DNA of 64,000 nt from JAAYAY01 sp964563135 (GCA_964563135.1 CAZLWV010000017.1:1-64000); one strand, 5' to 3'. Counted from the stretch's first letter, positions 41,579 through 51,534 are shown. Numbers and translations: made by a program. The notes: generated by a model not told the origin, from the sequence alone.

Positions 41579-42136
41579 CTATGGCGACGGAAATATCTCG
41601 CGCACGGGCAGTGAGAAACCGGGAAGAACCTCTTCTTCGGTGAGCGTATCGTCTTCCGTAAGAATGGCGGAAACTCCGTCCGGACGATGCACCGTCACGC
41701 TCTTCCGCAGCGGATCCACGATCCATACGACCCGGCACCCGGCGCCGAAGTAGTCGTCCATCTTCGCACGCATCTCGGCGGCCGTGTTGCCCGGCGACAG
41801 GACCTCAACGGCCAGGTCCGGGGCGCCTTCCAGGAAGGCGTCGAGGTCCTGGTCCTTGAGTCGCTCCGTGGTGAGAAATGACACGTCGGGTTCGCGAACT
41901 GTATCCGGATCCCGCGCGAGGACATACCCAGCAGAGCTGTCAAACACTTCACCGAGGTGGTTCGTGTGGACGTAGTTGATCAGTCCTCGCAAAACGCGGG
42001 CCCCGACTGCCCCATGCCGTCCCTTCCCCGGACTCATCATGATCAGCTCTCCACGCACCAATTCGCACGGTCCGAGGTTTGAAGCAGCGCTGAGCAGTTC
42101 TTCAGCGGTCGTGATGTTCTGCGTTGGTATCGACAT
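41579..42136 (-). CDS. Uma2 family (DUF820) putative endonuclease
   Basis: A 185-residue protein, standard for the family. ATG at 42136 (MSIPTQNITTAEELL) follows GGGAGGAC. The PD-(D/E)XK-like core is visible: CELVRGELIMMSPG (Glu of helix 1), REPDVSFLTTERL (D of the first catalytic strand), DLAVEVLSPGNTAAEMRAKMDDYF (E-x-Lys-type region) and GCRVVWIVDPLRKSVTVHRP. Planctomycetes and cyanobacteria carry dozens of these solitary nuclease-fold genes, with unproven function. No partner gene is adjacent. Confidence 0.9.
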   Translation of the reverse strand: MSIPTQNITTAEELLSAASNLGPCELVRGELIMMSPGKGRHGAVGARVLRGLINYVHTNHLGEVFDSSAGYVLARDPDTVREPDVSFLTTERLKDQDLDAFLEGAPDLAVEVLSPGNTAAEMRAKMDDYFGAGCRVVWIVDPLRKSVTVHRPDGVSAILTEDDTLTEEEVLPGFSLPVREIFPSP

Positions 42137-42351
42137 GCTGTCCTCCCGGGCACCAGGCCAGCGGGTCGCCCTCAATCCTACCCACCCATGCAGATTCTAT
42201 CCCGTTGGAAGGTATTCCACAAGTTTGTGCCGAAAACGAGCCCCCCCTGCCCGCAATATCCCTGTCTGTCTTCCGTCCGGGAGTGCAGTTTTCGTTGCAC
42301 TGTCTGCCAACAGGCAGCGGCACACAACAGGCACGAGCACTAGGGGTTTAC

Positions 42352-45300
42352 TTACTCGGCCTTCACCGGATCGGCCGGCCGTTTGGGCAGACGCATCGGA
42401 TTCTCCTTCATGCGGTTGAGCACCTCTTGGATCGCGCGCTCCAGTTGCGGATCGTGCCCCTCGATGACCGACTTGGGATCATTTTCGACCTCGATGTCGG
42501 GGTCGACGCCGTGCCCCTCGATGATCCACTTGCCGTCCGGGCCGTTGGTTGCCGACAGGGGCACGTAGACTGTGCCGCCGTCGAGCAGGGGGCCGCGGCC
42601 GGAAATGCCGACCACGCCTCCCCAGGACCGCATGCCGACGAGCGGACCGAGCCCGGCCTGGCGGAAGCGGTAGGGGAAAATGTCGCCATCGGAGGCCGAG
42701 TTCTGGTTGAGGATGCAGACCATGTGGCCATGGAAGACCGTGTCAGGATAGGTGCCTGGATCGTCACTCTCGCGGCCAAAACGGGTGCCGAGCAGCTTGT
42801 TGTCGAGCCGCTCGATAATCCACTGCGAGACGTTGCCGCCGCCGTTGGCGCGAACGTCGATGATCAATCCTCTCTTGCGGATCTGCGGATAAAACCACTT
42901 GATGAACTCGTAAATGCCTCGGTCGCCCATGTCGGGGATATGGAGGTAGCCCACCCGTCCCTTGGTGGCCTTGGCCACGCGATCGAGGTTGCCCTGGACC
43001 CAGTCGCGGTAGAGGAGGGCCGATTCGTCGAAGACGGGCTGGTAGGTGACTTCTCGCGATCCCTTCATCTTCGGCGTCTTGTTGACCGTGAGCGTGATCG
43101 GATCGGTCTTGTGCTGGAGCAACTGGTAGGGATTGTCCTTGCCGGTGAGTTTCCGGCCGTCGATGGCCAGCACATAGTCTCCCTCGGCAATGTCGACCCC
43201 GACCTCCGTCAGCGGTGCACGGTATTTCGGTTCTTCATTCTCACCCCGGAAGATCCTGGCAATGCGGTAACGATTCGCCTTGGCGTCGAGTTCGAACCGG
43301 GCACCCGGGAGGGCGACCTTCGGCCGCTGGGGAATCTCGTAATCGCCTCCTTCGATGTAGGCGTGCCCGACGTTCAGTTCGGCGATCATCTCGCCGATCA
43401 GGTAGTTCAGGTCGCTGCGGTGGGCAACATGGGGCAGCAGGGCCCGATAGCGCTCGCCGATGGCTTCCCAGTCGTAGCCGTGCATGTTTTCCACGTAGAA
43501 GAAGTCACGGAATCGCCGCCAAACCTCGTCGAAGATCTCGGCCCATTCTTCGGCTGGCACGCGGTCGACAGAGAGACCTCCCGTCGAGATCGTCTTCTCG
43601 TCCTTCGAGTCCGGACTGGTATTGATCAGCCGGTAGGCGCCGTCCTTTTCCAGGAGCACCTTGGAGCCGTCGCGGGAAAGGGCATAACCGCCGATGTCTT
43701 CGGCCAGGACCGATTCCTTGCGCTGCTTGATATCGAAGACCTTGAGCACCGGCTTGGCGTAGCTCTCGCGCCCGTAGAAGGAAGCGCCGCTGTCGACGTA
43801 CAGGAGGTTTCCCTTGAGGGCGGCCAGATCGCTGCGGTTCTCGGCCGCAACCGGCACGCGGATCACCCGATCGGCCAGGCCGTCAAAATCGATCTCTGCA
43901 TCCTCGGCTGCCTCGGATGCGTCCTCTTCCTGCTCCTCCTGGTCCTCCTTGTCGGCGGCGGTCTCTTTCTCCTTCTTCTTCTCGCCTTTCGCGTCCTCCT
44001 TGGCCTTCGAACCGGTCTCCTTCTGCTTGTCGCCGTCCGGCGTTACCTCGTCGCTTTCCGGGGCAAACAGATTGGCAACGTCCTTGCGAAGCGCCAGGGA
44101 AAAAACGCCGACCTGACGGTTGCTGGCGTAGTTCCATTCCACGGCGCTGACTTGTGGGGCGAATTCTCTGGCCGCCAGGAAGAAGAGGTACTTGCCGTCC
44201 GGATCCCAGGCGGGCGAGTACTCGTCAGCATAGGGTCCGGTCACCCGGTGCTGCTTCTCCTCCTCGGCGTCCCAGATGTAGAGGGAGTTCAACTCCGAGG
44301 CGTCGCGCAGCGTGAAGGCGAGATAACGTCCGTGAGGAGACCAGGCGAAATCGCCAAACAGGCCGCGCCGCTCGTCGGCCACTTCCACGACGCTCTTGTC
44401 TTCCAGCGTGAGCACGTAGAGTTTGCCGTCCTTGTCGCTGAAGGCCATCCGTTTGCCGCAGGGAGACCACTCGGGCGCGAAAAGCATTCCCTCGAATTCC
44501 GTCGTGAGCTGCTGCGGTTCGCCCAGGCCATCCTGGTCGATCAGATAGACCTGGTCCTCGCCGCTGCGGTCGGAGATGAAGGCGATCTTCTTGCCGTCGG
44601 GCGACCAGCGGCCCCAGCGGTCGTGAGCTCGGGAGGAATGGGTCAGGTTCCTGGTCGGCCCCTTCTCGACCGGCACGCTGAACAGGTCGCCGCGAGCGAC
44701 AAACAGGGCCCGCTGGCCCTTGGGGCTGAGCTCGAAATCTTCGATGTTTCCTTCGGCCGAGTACCGGGAAGGCCGCATGGCCAGGCCCTCCTGCGGCACG
44801 GTGATCGAGATCCCGCGGTCGCTGGCCGACTCCGTGTCGTAAATGCGGAGTTCGCCGTTGAGCTCATAGACGATTCGATGGTCGTTGTCGGAACTGGCCC
44901 AGCGAACGTCCCACTTCTCCTGCCGGGTGAGCTGCTCGGTCTTGTCGCTCGCCTGATCGTAGGCGTAGAGATTGAGAATGCCGTCGCGGTCCGATACGAA
45001 GTACAAACGATCACCCATCCACATGGGATCCCGTTCGGTGCGTTTGCTGGGAGAAACCGCCCGGGTCTGGTGGTTCTCGAGGTTGAAGACGAGGAGATCC
45101 TGGGCCCAGCCTCCTTCGTAGCGTTTCCAGGTGCGGAAGTCGCGGAACAAGGGGCTGTACAGGATGCTCTTTCCGTCGGGCGAGAAGTCGCCGGCCCCGG
45201 CGGTCGGCATCGGAAGTTTGACCGCCAGGCCACCTTCGATGCTCACCGTGTAGAGGGCGCTCATCGTCCGTCCACCGTCGGCGTCACGAAGGGAGCGAAA

Positions 45301-45744
45301 CAGGATCGACTTGCCGTCGGGGGTCCAGCCGTAGACCTGGTTGTCGTAGCCCCAGCGCGGAGGCAGGGGGCCGTGGGCCGGATAGAAGGTGAGTTGCCGC
45401 GGAACACCCCCTTGGGCCGGAACAACGTAGACCTGCTCGTCGCCGTCGTACTGGGCGGTGAAGGCAATCGACTTCCCGTCGGGTGAGAATTTCGGGAACA
45501 GTTCCTGGCCCGGATGCGAGGTGATGCGAATGGCAGCCCCCCCTTCGGTCGAAGCTCGCCACAAATCGCCGCCGTGGCAGAACACGACCTGTTGGCCGTG
45601 AATGTCGGGGAACCGCAGCAATCTCGTTTGGGCTGTTGCGGTTGTGGCGCATAGGAGGCTTAGAACGAGAATAACCAGAGAGATCCGGGCAGATCGTCGG
45701 CAACGCACTGGAGTTGCTCCAAGGATTCCGGGGGTGAGGGACAT
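42352..45744 (-). CDS. Exported tricorn protease homologue
   Basis: A 1130-residue protein with signal peptide (RISLVILVLSLLCATTATAQ). Residues 40-330 and 330-690 form beta-propellers with many FSPDGK/WSPDGK-type blades. Between the second propeller and the next part is a charged insertion (about 580-630, Lys/Glu/Asp runs such as GEKKKEKETAADKEDQEEQ) absent from archaeal tricorn. Then come the mixed helical domain with LNVGHAYIEGG carrying the catalytic His, a PDZ domain (YRAPLTEVGVDIAEGDYVL) and the S41-type core. There NQNSASDGDIF (about 1016) supplies the nucleophile Ser. Tricorn cleaves peptides into small fragments; here an extracytoplasmic role is implied by the signal. It is a single gene. 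Confidence 0.92.
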   Translation of the reverse strand: MSLTPGILGATPVRCRRSARISLVILVLSLLCATTATAQTRLLRFPDIHGQQVVFCHGGDLWRASTEGGAAIRITSHPGQELFPKFSPDGKSIAFTAQYDGDEQVYVVPAQGGVPRQLTFYPAHGPLPPRWGYDNQVYGWTPDGKSILFRSLRDADGGRTMSALYTVSIEGGLAVKLPMPTAGAGDFSPDGKSILYSPLFRDFRTWKRYEGGWAQDLLVFNLENHQTRAVSPSKRTERDPMWMGDRLYFVSDRDGILNLYAYDQASDKTEQLTRQEKWDVRWASSDNDHRIVYELNGELRIYDTESASDRGISITVPQEGLAMRPSRYSAEGNIEDFELSPKGQRALFVARGDLFSVPVEKGPTRNLTHSSRAHDRWGRWSPDGKKIAFISDRSGEDQVYLIDQDGLGEPQQLTTEFEGMLFAPEWSPCGKRMAFSDKDGKLYVLTLEDKSVVEVADERRGLFGDFAWSPHGRYLAFTLRDASELNSLYIWDAEEEKQHRVTGPYADEYSPAWDPDGKYLFFLAAREFAPQVSAVEWNYASNRQVGVFSLALRKDVANLFAPESDEVTPDGDKQKETGSKAKEDAKGEKKKEKETAADKEDQEEQEEDASEAAEDAEIDFDGLADRVIRVPVAAENRSDLAALKGNLLYVDSGASFYGRESYAKPVLKVFDIKQRKESVLAEDIGGYALSRDGSKVLLEKDGAYRLINTSPDSKDEKTISTGGLSVDRVPAEEWAEIFDEVWRRFRDFFYVENMHGYDWEAIGERYRALLPHVAHRSDLNYLIGEMIAELNVGHAYIEGGDYEIPQRPKVALPGARFELDAKANRYRIARIFRGENEEPKYRAPLTEVGVDIAEGDYVLAIDGRKLTGKDNPYQLLQHKTDPITLTVNKTPKMKGSREVTYQPVFDESALLYRDWVQGNLDRVAKATKGRVGYLHIPDMGDRGIYEFIKWFYPQIRKRGLIIDVRANGGGNVSQWIIERLDNKLLGTRFGRESDDPGTYPDTVFHGHMVCILNQNSASDGDIFPYRFRQAGLGPLVGMRSWGGVVGISGRGPLLDGGTVYVPLSATNGPDGKWIIEGHGVDPDIEVENDPKSVIEGHDPQLERAIQEVLNRMKENPMRLPKRPADPVKAE

Positions 45745-46015
45745 GGGTACCTATTGGACTTCAGAAATGCAATGCCGTGATGATTCAGGGCCGAATGCCG
45801 CAGAATCCGGGCTTCCGTTGGTCGCCCTCCCGGCATTGTCTGTCTGAAACCTTATAAACGTAGCTCGCAGGGAGGTCCATGGTGGGCTCCGGGTACCGCA
45901 CGGTTCCGGGATTTCCGACCGGAAACTCCACCCCAGGGCACCGCGAGGCATCCCGGCCTGCGGTCGGCTCACCCCGTGAGCGCAGTTCCGGGAAACCGGT
46001 CATGTCTCACACCTG

Positions 46016-47200
46016 TCACGAGTAGAGCAGGAAGGACCGCGACCGCTCCCGCCACCGGTCCACATCCAGCGCGGCCAGCTCACTGATCTCCTCGGGCGAG
46101 GCCAGGCCGGAATCGAGCGCGCCGCGAAGGCGGCTGCTCCCGGTGAGGATATCGATAGGCATCAGGACTGCCTCGTACTCGTAGGGAGGCGACAGCCAGG
46201 AGAACTGCTCGGGATAGAGGCTCTTCAGGCAGGCAAAGATCGCCACCGTGGTCGCGTAGCAGCGGACGGCCGTCGGATCGGTGTAGTGCAGGGCCACTCC
46301 GCCGCAGCTCTGGCCGGCCCACTTGTTGAACGTGGGGCGGAAGCGGACGGGACGGATCGCAAGCCCGGGCGTAGCATAGTCGGCCAGCCTGGCCGCGAGC
46401 CTCTGCGGGTCGATGTAGGGTGCCCCGACAACCTCGAACGGGGTGGTGGTTCCGCGGCCTTCCGAGAGAGTGGTGCCTTCGACCAGCACCTGCCCCGGAT
46501 AAACCACGGCCGTCTCCAACCGCGGCATGTTGGGGGAGGGCATGACCCAGGGGCGGCCCGTTTCGGGCCACAACATCTTTCGCCGCCACCCCTGCATGGC
46601 GACAACCTGCACGTCTGCCCCGATGGCGAGCATGTCGTTGACGAGCAGAGCCATCTCACCTAGGGTCAGCGCATGACGCATGGGAATCGCCGCTCGGCCG
46701 ATGAAACTGGTGAAACCCCCTTCGAGAATCGGCCCTTCGCAGATCTCGCCCCCGAGAGGGTTGGGACGATCGAGAACCACTACGGGAATTCCGGCCTCGG
46801 CGCACGCCTCCAGGCAGTGGGAGACAGTCCAGATGAAGGTGTAGACCCGAGTGCCGACATCCTGAAGGTCGACCAGCAGGCAGTCCAGACCCTGAAGCAT
46901 TTGGGCCGTCGGCCGGCGAGTCTCGCTGTACAGACTGTGAACCGGGATTCCGAGCGGCCGGTAGACGCCATGGCCGGTTTCGATCATGTTGTCCTGCTCT
47001 TCGCACCACAGGCCGTGCTGGGGTGAGAACAGGGCGGCCAGTCGGCCGGGAAAACGCTCGGCCAGAAGATCGCAGGCGTAGCGGAAGCGGCCGTCGACCG
47101 ACGCCTGGTTCATGAGCAGTCCGAAACGCGAACCCATGAGAATCGAGGGGGGATCGTCGAGGACAATCTCCAATCCGATGCGGACAGCGGGTTGCAGCAT
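46016..47200 (-). CDS. DUF1343 protein, NamZ-type exo-N-acetylmuramidase candidate
   Basis: A 394-residue protein starting at MLQPAVRIGLEIVLDDPP (ATG 47200). Family motifs: GSRFGLLMNQASVDGRFRYACDLL, LFSPQHGLWCEEQDN (about residue 60), VHSLYSETRRPTAQML, CLLVDLQDVGTRVYTFIWT, VLDRPNPLGGEICEGP and MPSPNMPRLETAVVYPG. Bacillus NamZ of this family (GH171) releases N-acetylmuramic acid from peptidoglycan fragments. No signal peptide is visible, so it is either cytoplasmic (recycling) or exported by another route. The DJ-1/PfpI gene lies 61 bp upstream on the same strand and may be co-transcribed. Confidence 0.88.
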   Translation of the reverse strand: MLQPAVRIGLEIVLDDPPSILMGSRFGLLMNQASVDGRFRYACDLLAERFPGRLAALFSPQHGLWCEEQDNMIETGHGVYRPLGIPVHSLYSETRRPTAQMLQGLDCLLVDLQDVGTRVYTFIWTVSHCLEACAEAGIPVVVLDRPNPLGGEICEGPILEGGFTSFIGRAAIPMRHALTLGEMALLVNDMLAIGADVQVVAMQGWRRKMLWPETGRPWVMPSPNMPRLETAVVYPGQVLVEGTTLSEGRGTTTPFEVVGAPYIDPQRLAARLADYATPGLAIRPVRFRPTFNKWAGQSCGGVALHYTDPTAVRCYATTVAIFACLKSLYPEQFSWLSPPYEYEAVLMPIDILTGSSRLRGALDSGLASPEEISELAALDVDRWRERSRSFLLYS

Positions 47201-47261
47201 GGTGGGAACCTTCGGGATGGCAAACAAAGCCGAGGGGTATCGTTGACAGTCCTGCCCGGCC

Positions 47262-47816
47262 CTACCTGGCAGCTTCCAGCATCTTGATCCAGGGACCGAT
47301 ATACTGGCCGTGATCGTGGTAGGTACGACCGCTGACAAGGTTGCCGTCGATCACACAGGCTTCGTCGACAAACGTGCCGCCGCAGACCTCCAGATCGAAC
47401 TTGCACTTGGCCACGGTAGCCATGCGGCGTCCCTTGACGCAGCCGGCATGGGCGGGAATCTCCACGCCATGGCACACGCAGGCGATCGGCTTGTTGGTTT
47501 CGAAGAAATGGCGGGTGATCCGCATGAGGTCGTCGTCGTAGCGGATGTATTCGGGAGCCCGGCCTCCGGAGAAGAAGATGCCGGCATACTCCTCCGGCCT
47601 GACGTCGCGGAAGGCGATGTCGGTCTGGATCGTGTAGCCCTCCCATTCCTTGGTGATTGTCCAACCGGGCTTCACCTCGTGCATCACCATCTGGTAGCGA
47701 TGCACTTCCGGGCCAGCCACGACGGGCTGGAAGCCCCCTTCGATGAGCCGGTAATAGGGATACAGTGTGTCGACCGTTTCACTGGCATCGCCGACAATAA
47801 TGAGGACCTTTTCCAT
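47262..47816 (-). CDS. DJ-1/PfpI family protein
   Basis: A 184-residue protein. ATG at 47816 lies eight bases after AGGAAG; a GTG nine bases earlier is the alternative. The fold signature is EKVLIIVGDASETVDTLYPYYRL at the start and the nucleophile elbow PIACVCHGVEIPA (Cys-His, about residue 117), with FFSGGRAPEYIRYDDDL before it supplying the conserved acid region. Members include glyoxalases, amidases and chaperone-like proteins; the function here is not determined. It shares strand and close spacing with the DUF1343 gene. Confidence 0.9.
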   Translation of the reverse strand: MEKVLIIVGDASETVDTLYPYYRLIEGGFQPVVAGPEVHRYQMVMHEVKPGWTITKEWEGYTIQTDIAFRDVRPEEYAGIFFSGGRAPEYIRYDDDLMRITRHFFETNKPIACVCHGVEIPAHAGCVKGRRMATVAKCKFDLEVCGGTFVDEACVIDGNLVSGRTYHDHGQYIGPWIKMLEAAR

Positions 47817-48283
47817 TGGAGCCACTTCCTTTGTCTGAGTGCATGAATGAAATCACTTGGGCAAGTTCATGGGCAGTCGAGGAGAACTCTTGCCCCTATG
47901 ATCGACGATCGCGCCGAGTTTGCCAACCCGCTCCGGCCCCTGGAAAATGGCGGAAATCGCTGGAACCGTCCCGGCGGCAGCGGATCGTTTGCCTTGCCGG
48001 TGATCGCCGTGCCCGGGGAGCGCATGTCGACGCCGCCAATCCCGGGGCAATCGTTCCCCGACGCCGGAGCCGACTGCGCGCGGACCGGCCACACGACGGG
48101 CAATGATGGACACCCACGCAGGAGGATTACGGTTGAGAACCGTTTACATCCAAAGGGCGTGAACGGTTACACACCCACGCCATCTTCCTCCCTGCCGACG
48201 GAATCACCAGAGCGACCGTCGACAGGGCGACGGACCGGTTTTGCAGCGGTCTAGAGAGCGAGCGGCCGGGCCCGCCAGAGGGC
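47817..48283. other. Intergenic, no gene seen
   Basis: Between the DJ-1/PfpI start and the end of the signalling operon. Minus-strand frames of up to 86 codons are Arg/Pro/Gly-rich and have no family resemblance. Confidence 0.5.
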
Positions 48284-48691
48284 TCATGTCGCTGCGGCCG
48301 GGCCCGCGGGCGATTGGGCCGACTGTTTCTCCTCCAGCGACCGCCGGATGGCAATCGCCAGATCCAGCGGGTCGCAGGGCTTGGTGAAATAGCGATAGAC
48401 CAGCCCTTCGTTGATGGCGCGGATCGCAGTCGCAGCGGTGGGATGCCCGGTGAGAACAATCCGGGTCGTGTCCGGGAACTGGTCCGCGATCCAGGCCAGC
48501 AGATCGCCTCCCGTCATGCCCGGCATCTGCTCGTCCGCCACAACGACATGGATGGTAAGGCGTTTCAGGGCATCCATGGCTTCCTGCCCGGACCTCACCG
48601 TGAGCAGATCGAACGGCTGGTGCCGCAGGGCGCGAGTCAGGCCATGAAGGACGTCGGGATCATCATCGACGAGTAGTACTCTCGGGTTCAT
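48284..48691 (-). CDS. Single-domain response regulator (REC)
   Basis: A 135-residue lone receiver. Acidic pocket LLVDDDPD, phospho-acceptor Asp in VVVADEQMPGMTG (about residue 53), switch Thr in IVLTGHPTA and Lys in YFTKPCDP are all present. The ATG overlaps the TGA of the preceding kinase gene (ATGA), so translation is coupled. It is the last gene of the seven-gene operon. With no output domain it may act as a phosphate shuttle or by protein contact. The C-terminal 15 residues are Ala/Pro/Gly-rich. Confidence 0.93.
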   Translation of the reverse strand: MNPRVLLVDDDPDVLHGLTRALRHQPFDLLTVRSGQEAMDALKRLTIHVVVADEQMPGMTGGDLLAWIADQFPDTTRIVLTGHPTAATAIRAINEGLVYRYFTKPCDPLDLAIAIRRSLEEKQSAQSPAGPAAAT

Positions 48692-51534
48692 TTCCGAACT
48701 CCTTCGTGTGTGACCGATCCGATGGAATGAAACAATGCTTTCTGTTCAGCCGGCTGGTCCCGCAAAGGAAGGCGGATGACAAACGTCGTCCCCTTGCCCA
48801 ATTCGGTGCGGAAGTCCAGAGTCCCTCCATGCTTCTCGACGACCATGGCATAGGCAATCGTGAGCCCCTGTCCGGTCCCCTTGCCCACCTGCTTGGTGGT
48901 GAAGAAATGATCGAACACCCGCGGCCGGATGTCCTCGGGGATCCCGGGGCCCGTATCGCCGATCTCGATCACGATCCAATCGTCGCAGCGACGTGTCGAG
49001 ACCGTGATCGTGCCATGGCCGCTGGGAGTCTCCGCAATGGCGTGCGCGGCGTTGACCACGATGTTGAGAACGACCTGGTTGAGATCTGCCGGGTAGCAGG
49101 GTACGGGTGGAAGGTTCGGCTGCAGGTCGAGCACGAGGTCCGCCAAGTGTTTCCACTCGCCCCGCGAAACTGTGAGCGTGTTCTCCACGGCCCGATTGAT
49201 GTCGATCGCCTGTTTTTCCCGGCTGCCGGGATGGGAGAATTCCTTCATGGCGCGCACGATGCTGGCGATCTGGCTGACCCCTTGCAGGGTCTGCTGGATG
49301 GACTCGGGGATCTCGTTGCGCAGGAACCCTGCGTCGACCTCCTCGATCGTGCGGCGAATACCGTCGAGCTGTTCCGCGTCCACGGTTCCGCCCTGGCTCT
49401 TCTCGAGGAGTCGGTCGACCTGGACGAGAACCCGTTCCAGATCGTGAAAGCCTTCGCCCAGGAACCGCGTGTTGTCGCCCACGAACTGGGTCGGCGTGTT
49501 GATCTCGTGGGCGATCCCCGCCGCCAGTTGACCGACCGCTTCCAGCTTGCTGGCCTGGTTCAGCTTGACCTCCAGGGCTTTCTGCTCGGTGACGTCCACC
49601 AGCACGGCGGCGTACATCTGTTCTCCCGCGTGCGAGCGGATCGGCACCGAGGTTCGCTGGAAGATGCGGTCTTTCTCCAGGGGGAGGGTGAAGTGCGCGA
49701 TGACGGTCCGGTCGCGGGCTTCGGGTATGGTTTTCGGACAAGCGGAACAGCACTCGGAGGACAGGAAGAGATAACGGCTGCATTTCTGGTTGGCCAGGGT
49801 GCCGTACTGGCGCTGAGTCTCGGGATCCGCATAGCGGACGACACAATCCTCGTCGGTCAGCAGGAATCGCGTCCTCGTGGCCGCCAGAATCAGTTCGAGT
49901 TTCTGGTTGAGAGCCTTGATCTCCTCGTTGCTGAGATATCGTTCGACCGCTCGACCGAGGCGTACAGCCAGTTGCTCCAGCAGCATCCGTTCCTCGTCTG
50001 AGAACGCCGTGCCTTGCGGTGTGCTCTGACTGGGTGCACAGCGGATTTCGATCGAGCCGACCGGCTCCTGCGCCACGATCAGCGGAACCTGGAGGGAGAT
50101 TGGTTCTTCGGCGAAATCGGCGGTGTGGAACTCCTGGGCGTGGTAGGTGATTCTTGCGCACGCATGTGGTCGATCCTGCACGGCTTCGGGGAGCAATGCG
50201 ACCACCCGTTCGATCATCTCGATGGGATTCAGATCGCTTCTCTCGAAGACCCCGGAGGCTCGCTCGAGGCAACTGAGTTCCCTGACCTTGGCGGTCAGTT
50301 CGGTGGTTCGCTTTCTCAACACCTCCTCGAGCCGTTTCCGGTCGCTCACGTCGCGGATGATGACCACCGTCGCCCATCCCTCTTCGGAGCGAGTTCGCGA
50401 GACAGAGGCCTCGACGGGGAATTGTTTCCCGTCCTTGCAAAGGGCGGAGAATTCGAAGACCCGGCCCGTGGCCGGCCCGGTTCCGGACGAGAGGAACTCG
50501 ACCATGTCCACGTCACCGGGTGCACCCGCTTCCGGCGGTCCCAACAGTTCGTGGAACCTCGTGCCGATGGCCTCATCGACCGAGTGGCCGAACATCGCGG
50601 CGGCCGCGGGGTTCCAGTGGACGATCAGGCCCGCCGGGTCGATCATGACAATCGCGTCCACCGCGGCCCCGGCGATCATCCGCAACTTCTGCTCGTTGGC
50701 TCGCAGCGCCCGCTCGATGGCCTTTCCCACGCTGATATCGCGGACGGTGGCCTGAACCAGTTGCCTCCCCCCAATCTCGATGCGGGTCAGCAGAACGGAC
50801 GTCTCGAACTCCGTGCCGTCAACCCGGCAATGAACCCAGTCGAAGCTGTTCGATCCCAGCCGCAGGGTCCTTTCCATGGCTTCGCGAGCGGCCAGTTCGG
50901 AGGGGCGCCCGTCGGGCTGGAATGGGGGGGAGAGGCTCACCGGACCGTGTCGCAGGAATTCCCCCAGATCCTCGCAGCCGAACATTTCCAGCGCCGCCGA
51001 ATTTCCTGCCGAGAACAAGGGCCCGTTCTCTCCCAGCACCATCAGCGCGTCGCGGGAGGCTTCGAACAGGGCGCGGTAGCGCAGCTCGCTTTCCCGCAGG
51101 GCGGTTTCGAATGCCTTGCGTTCGGTCAGATCACGCGCCGAACCGCAGAGGGCCAGCGGGGTACCTCGTTGGTCGCGGTACAGCGAACTGGAAAATTCGC
51201 AGGCAGTCCGAACCCCGGATTTTGTGACAATTTCGGTTTCTATCGCCGATGTGCCCACGGTCCACGCCTTCTCGATGGCCGCTCGCACGCGTTGATATTC
51301 CTCGGCAGGAAAGAAGTCCGCCAGAAGCATCGAGCGGATCTCCTCGTCGCTGTACCCGGTGTTCTCCACAATGGCCCGATTCCAATACAGCAACTGCCCC
51401 TCCCGATCGAGCACATAGGCCAGATCGGGCAATGTGTCGGCCGCCATCGAGGCCAGGGTGCTTACCTCAGTCCGCGAAGGCGCTCGCGGGGTGACGTGTT
51501 GCGTGTCAGCGGGTCTTGTGTGCTGCGGATTCAT
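48688..51534 (-). CDS. Multi-PAS/GAF sensor histidine kinase
   Basis: A 948-residue protein, with no signal peptide or TM helix seen, hence cytoplasmic. In order: PAS (about 30-140), PAS (150-265), PAS (275-405), a short coiled linker, GAF-like (415-555), and a cysteine-bearing PAS (565-660; CSRYLFLSSECCSACP). Then comes the dimerisation helix with H-box QLAAGIAHEINTPTQFVGDN (about 676), and the ATPase with N-box LNIVVNAAHAIAE, G1 EIGDTGPGIPEDIR and G2 GKGTGQGLTIAYAMV. The HEINTPTQF H-box is shared with the kinase at 55083, pointing to a common phospho-partner set. It starts 6 bp after the REC-HD-GYP-like gene and overlaps the lone REC gene by 4 bp. Confidence 0.93.
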   Translation of the reverse strand: MNPQHTRPADTQHVTPRAPSRTEVSTLASMAADTLPDLAYVLDREGQLLYWNRAIVENTGYSDEEIRSMLLADFFPAEEYQRVRAAIEKAWTVGTSAIETEIVTKSGVRTACEFSSSLYRDQRGTPLALCGSARDLTERKAFETALRESELRYRALFEASRDALMVLGENGPLFSAGNSAALEMFGCEDLGEFLRHGPVSLSPPFQPDGRPSELAAREAMERTLRLGSNSFDWVHCRVDGTEFETSVLLTRIEIGGRQLVQATVRDISVGKAIERALRANEQKLRMIAGAAVDAIVMIDPAGLIVHWNPAAAAMFGHSVDEAIGTRFHELLGPPEAGAPGDVDMVEFLSSGTGPATGRVFEFSALCKDGKQFPVEASVSRTRSEEGWATVVIIRDVSDRKRLEEVLRKRTTELTAKVRELSCLERASGVFERSDLNPIEMIERVVALLPEAVQDRPHACARITYHAQEFHTADFAEEPISLQVPLIVAQEPVGSIEIRCAPSQSTPQGTAFSDEERMLLEQLAVRLGRAVERYLSNEEIKALNQKLELILAATRTRFLLTDEDCVVRYADPETQRQYGTLANQKCSRYLFLSSECCSACPKTIPEARDRTVIAHFTLPLEKDRIFQRTSVPIRSHAGEQMYAAVLVDVTEQKALEVKLNQASKLEAVGQLAAGIAHEINTPTQFVGDNTRFLGEGFHDLERVLVQVDRLLEKSQGGTVDAEQLDGIRRTIEEVDAGFLRNEIPESIQQTLQGVSQIASIVRAMKEFSHPGSREKQAIDINRAVENTLTVSRGEWKHLADLVLDLQPNLPPVPCYPADLNQVVLNIVVNAAHAIAETPSGHGTITVSTRRCDDWIVIEIGDTGPGIPEDIRPRVFDHFFTTKQVGKGTGQGLTIAYAMVVEKHGGTLDFRTELGKGTTFVIRLPLRDQPAEQKALFHSIGSVTHEGVRK

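Noticed and set aside
41579..42136. Uma2 gene as part of a toxin-antitoxin or mobile unit
   Set aside because: It is solitary, with no partner gene; such genes are scattered by the dozen in planctomycetes.
42124..45486. Open frame of 1120 codons on the plus strand opposite the tricorn gene
   Set aside because: Antisense shadow; the tricorn protease motifs are unambiguous on the minus strand.
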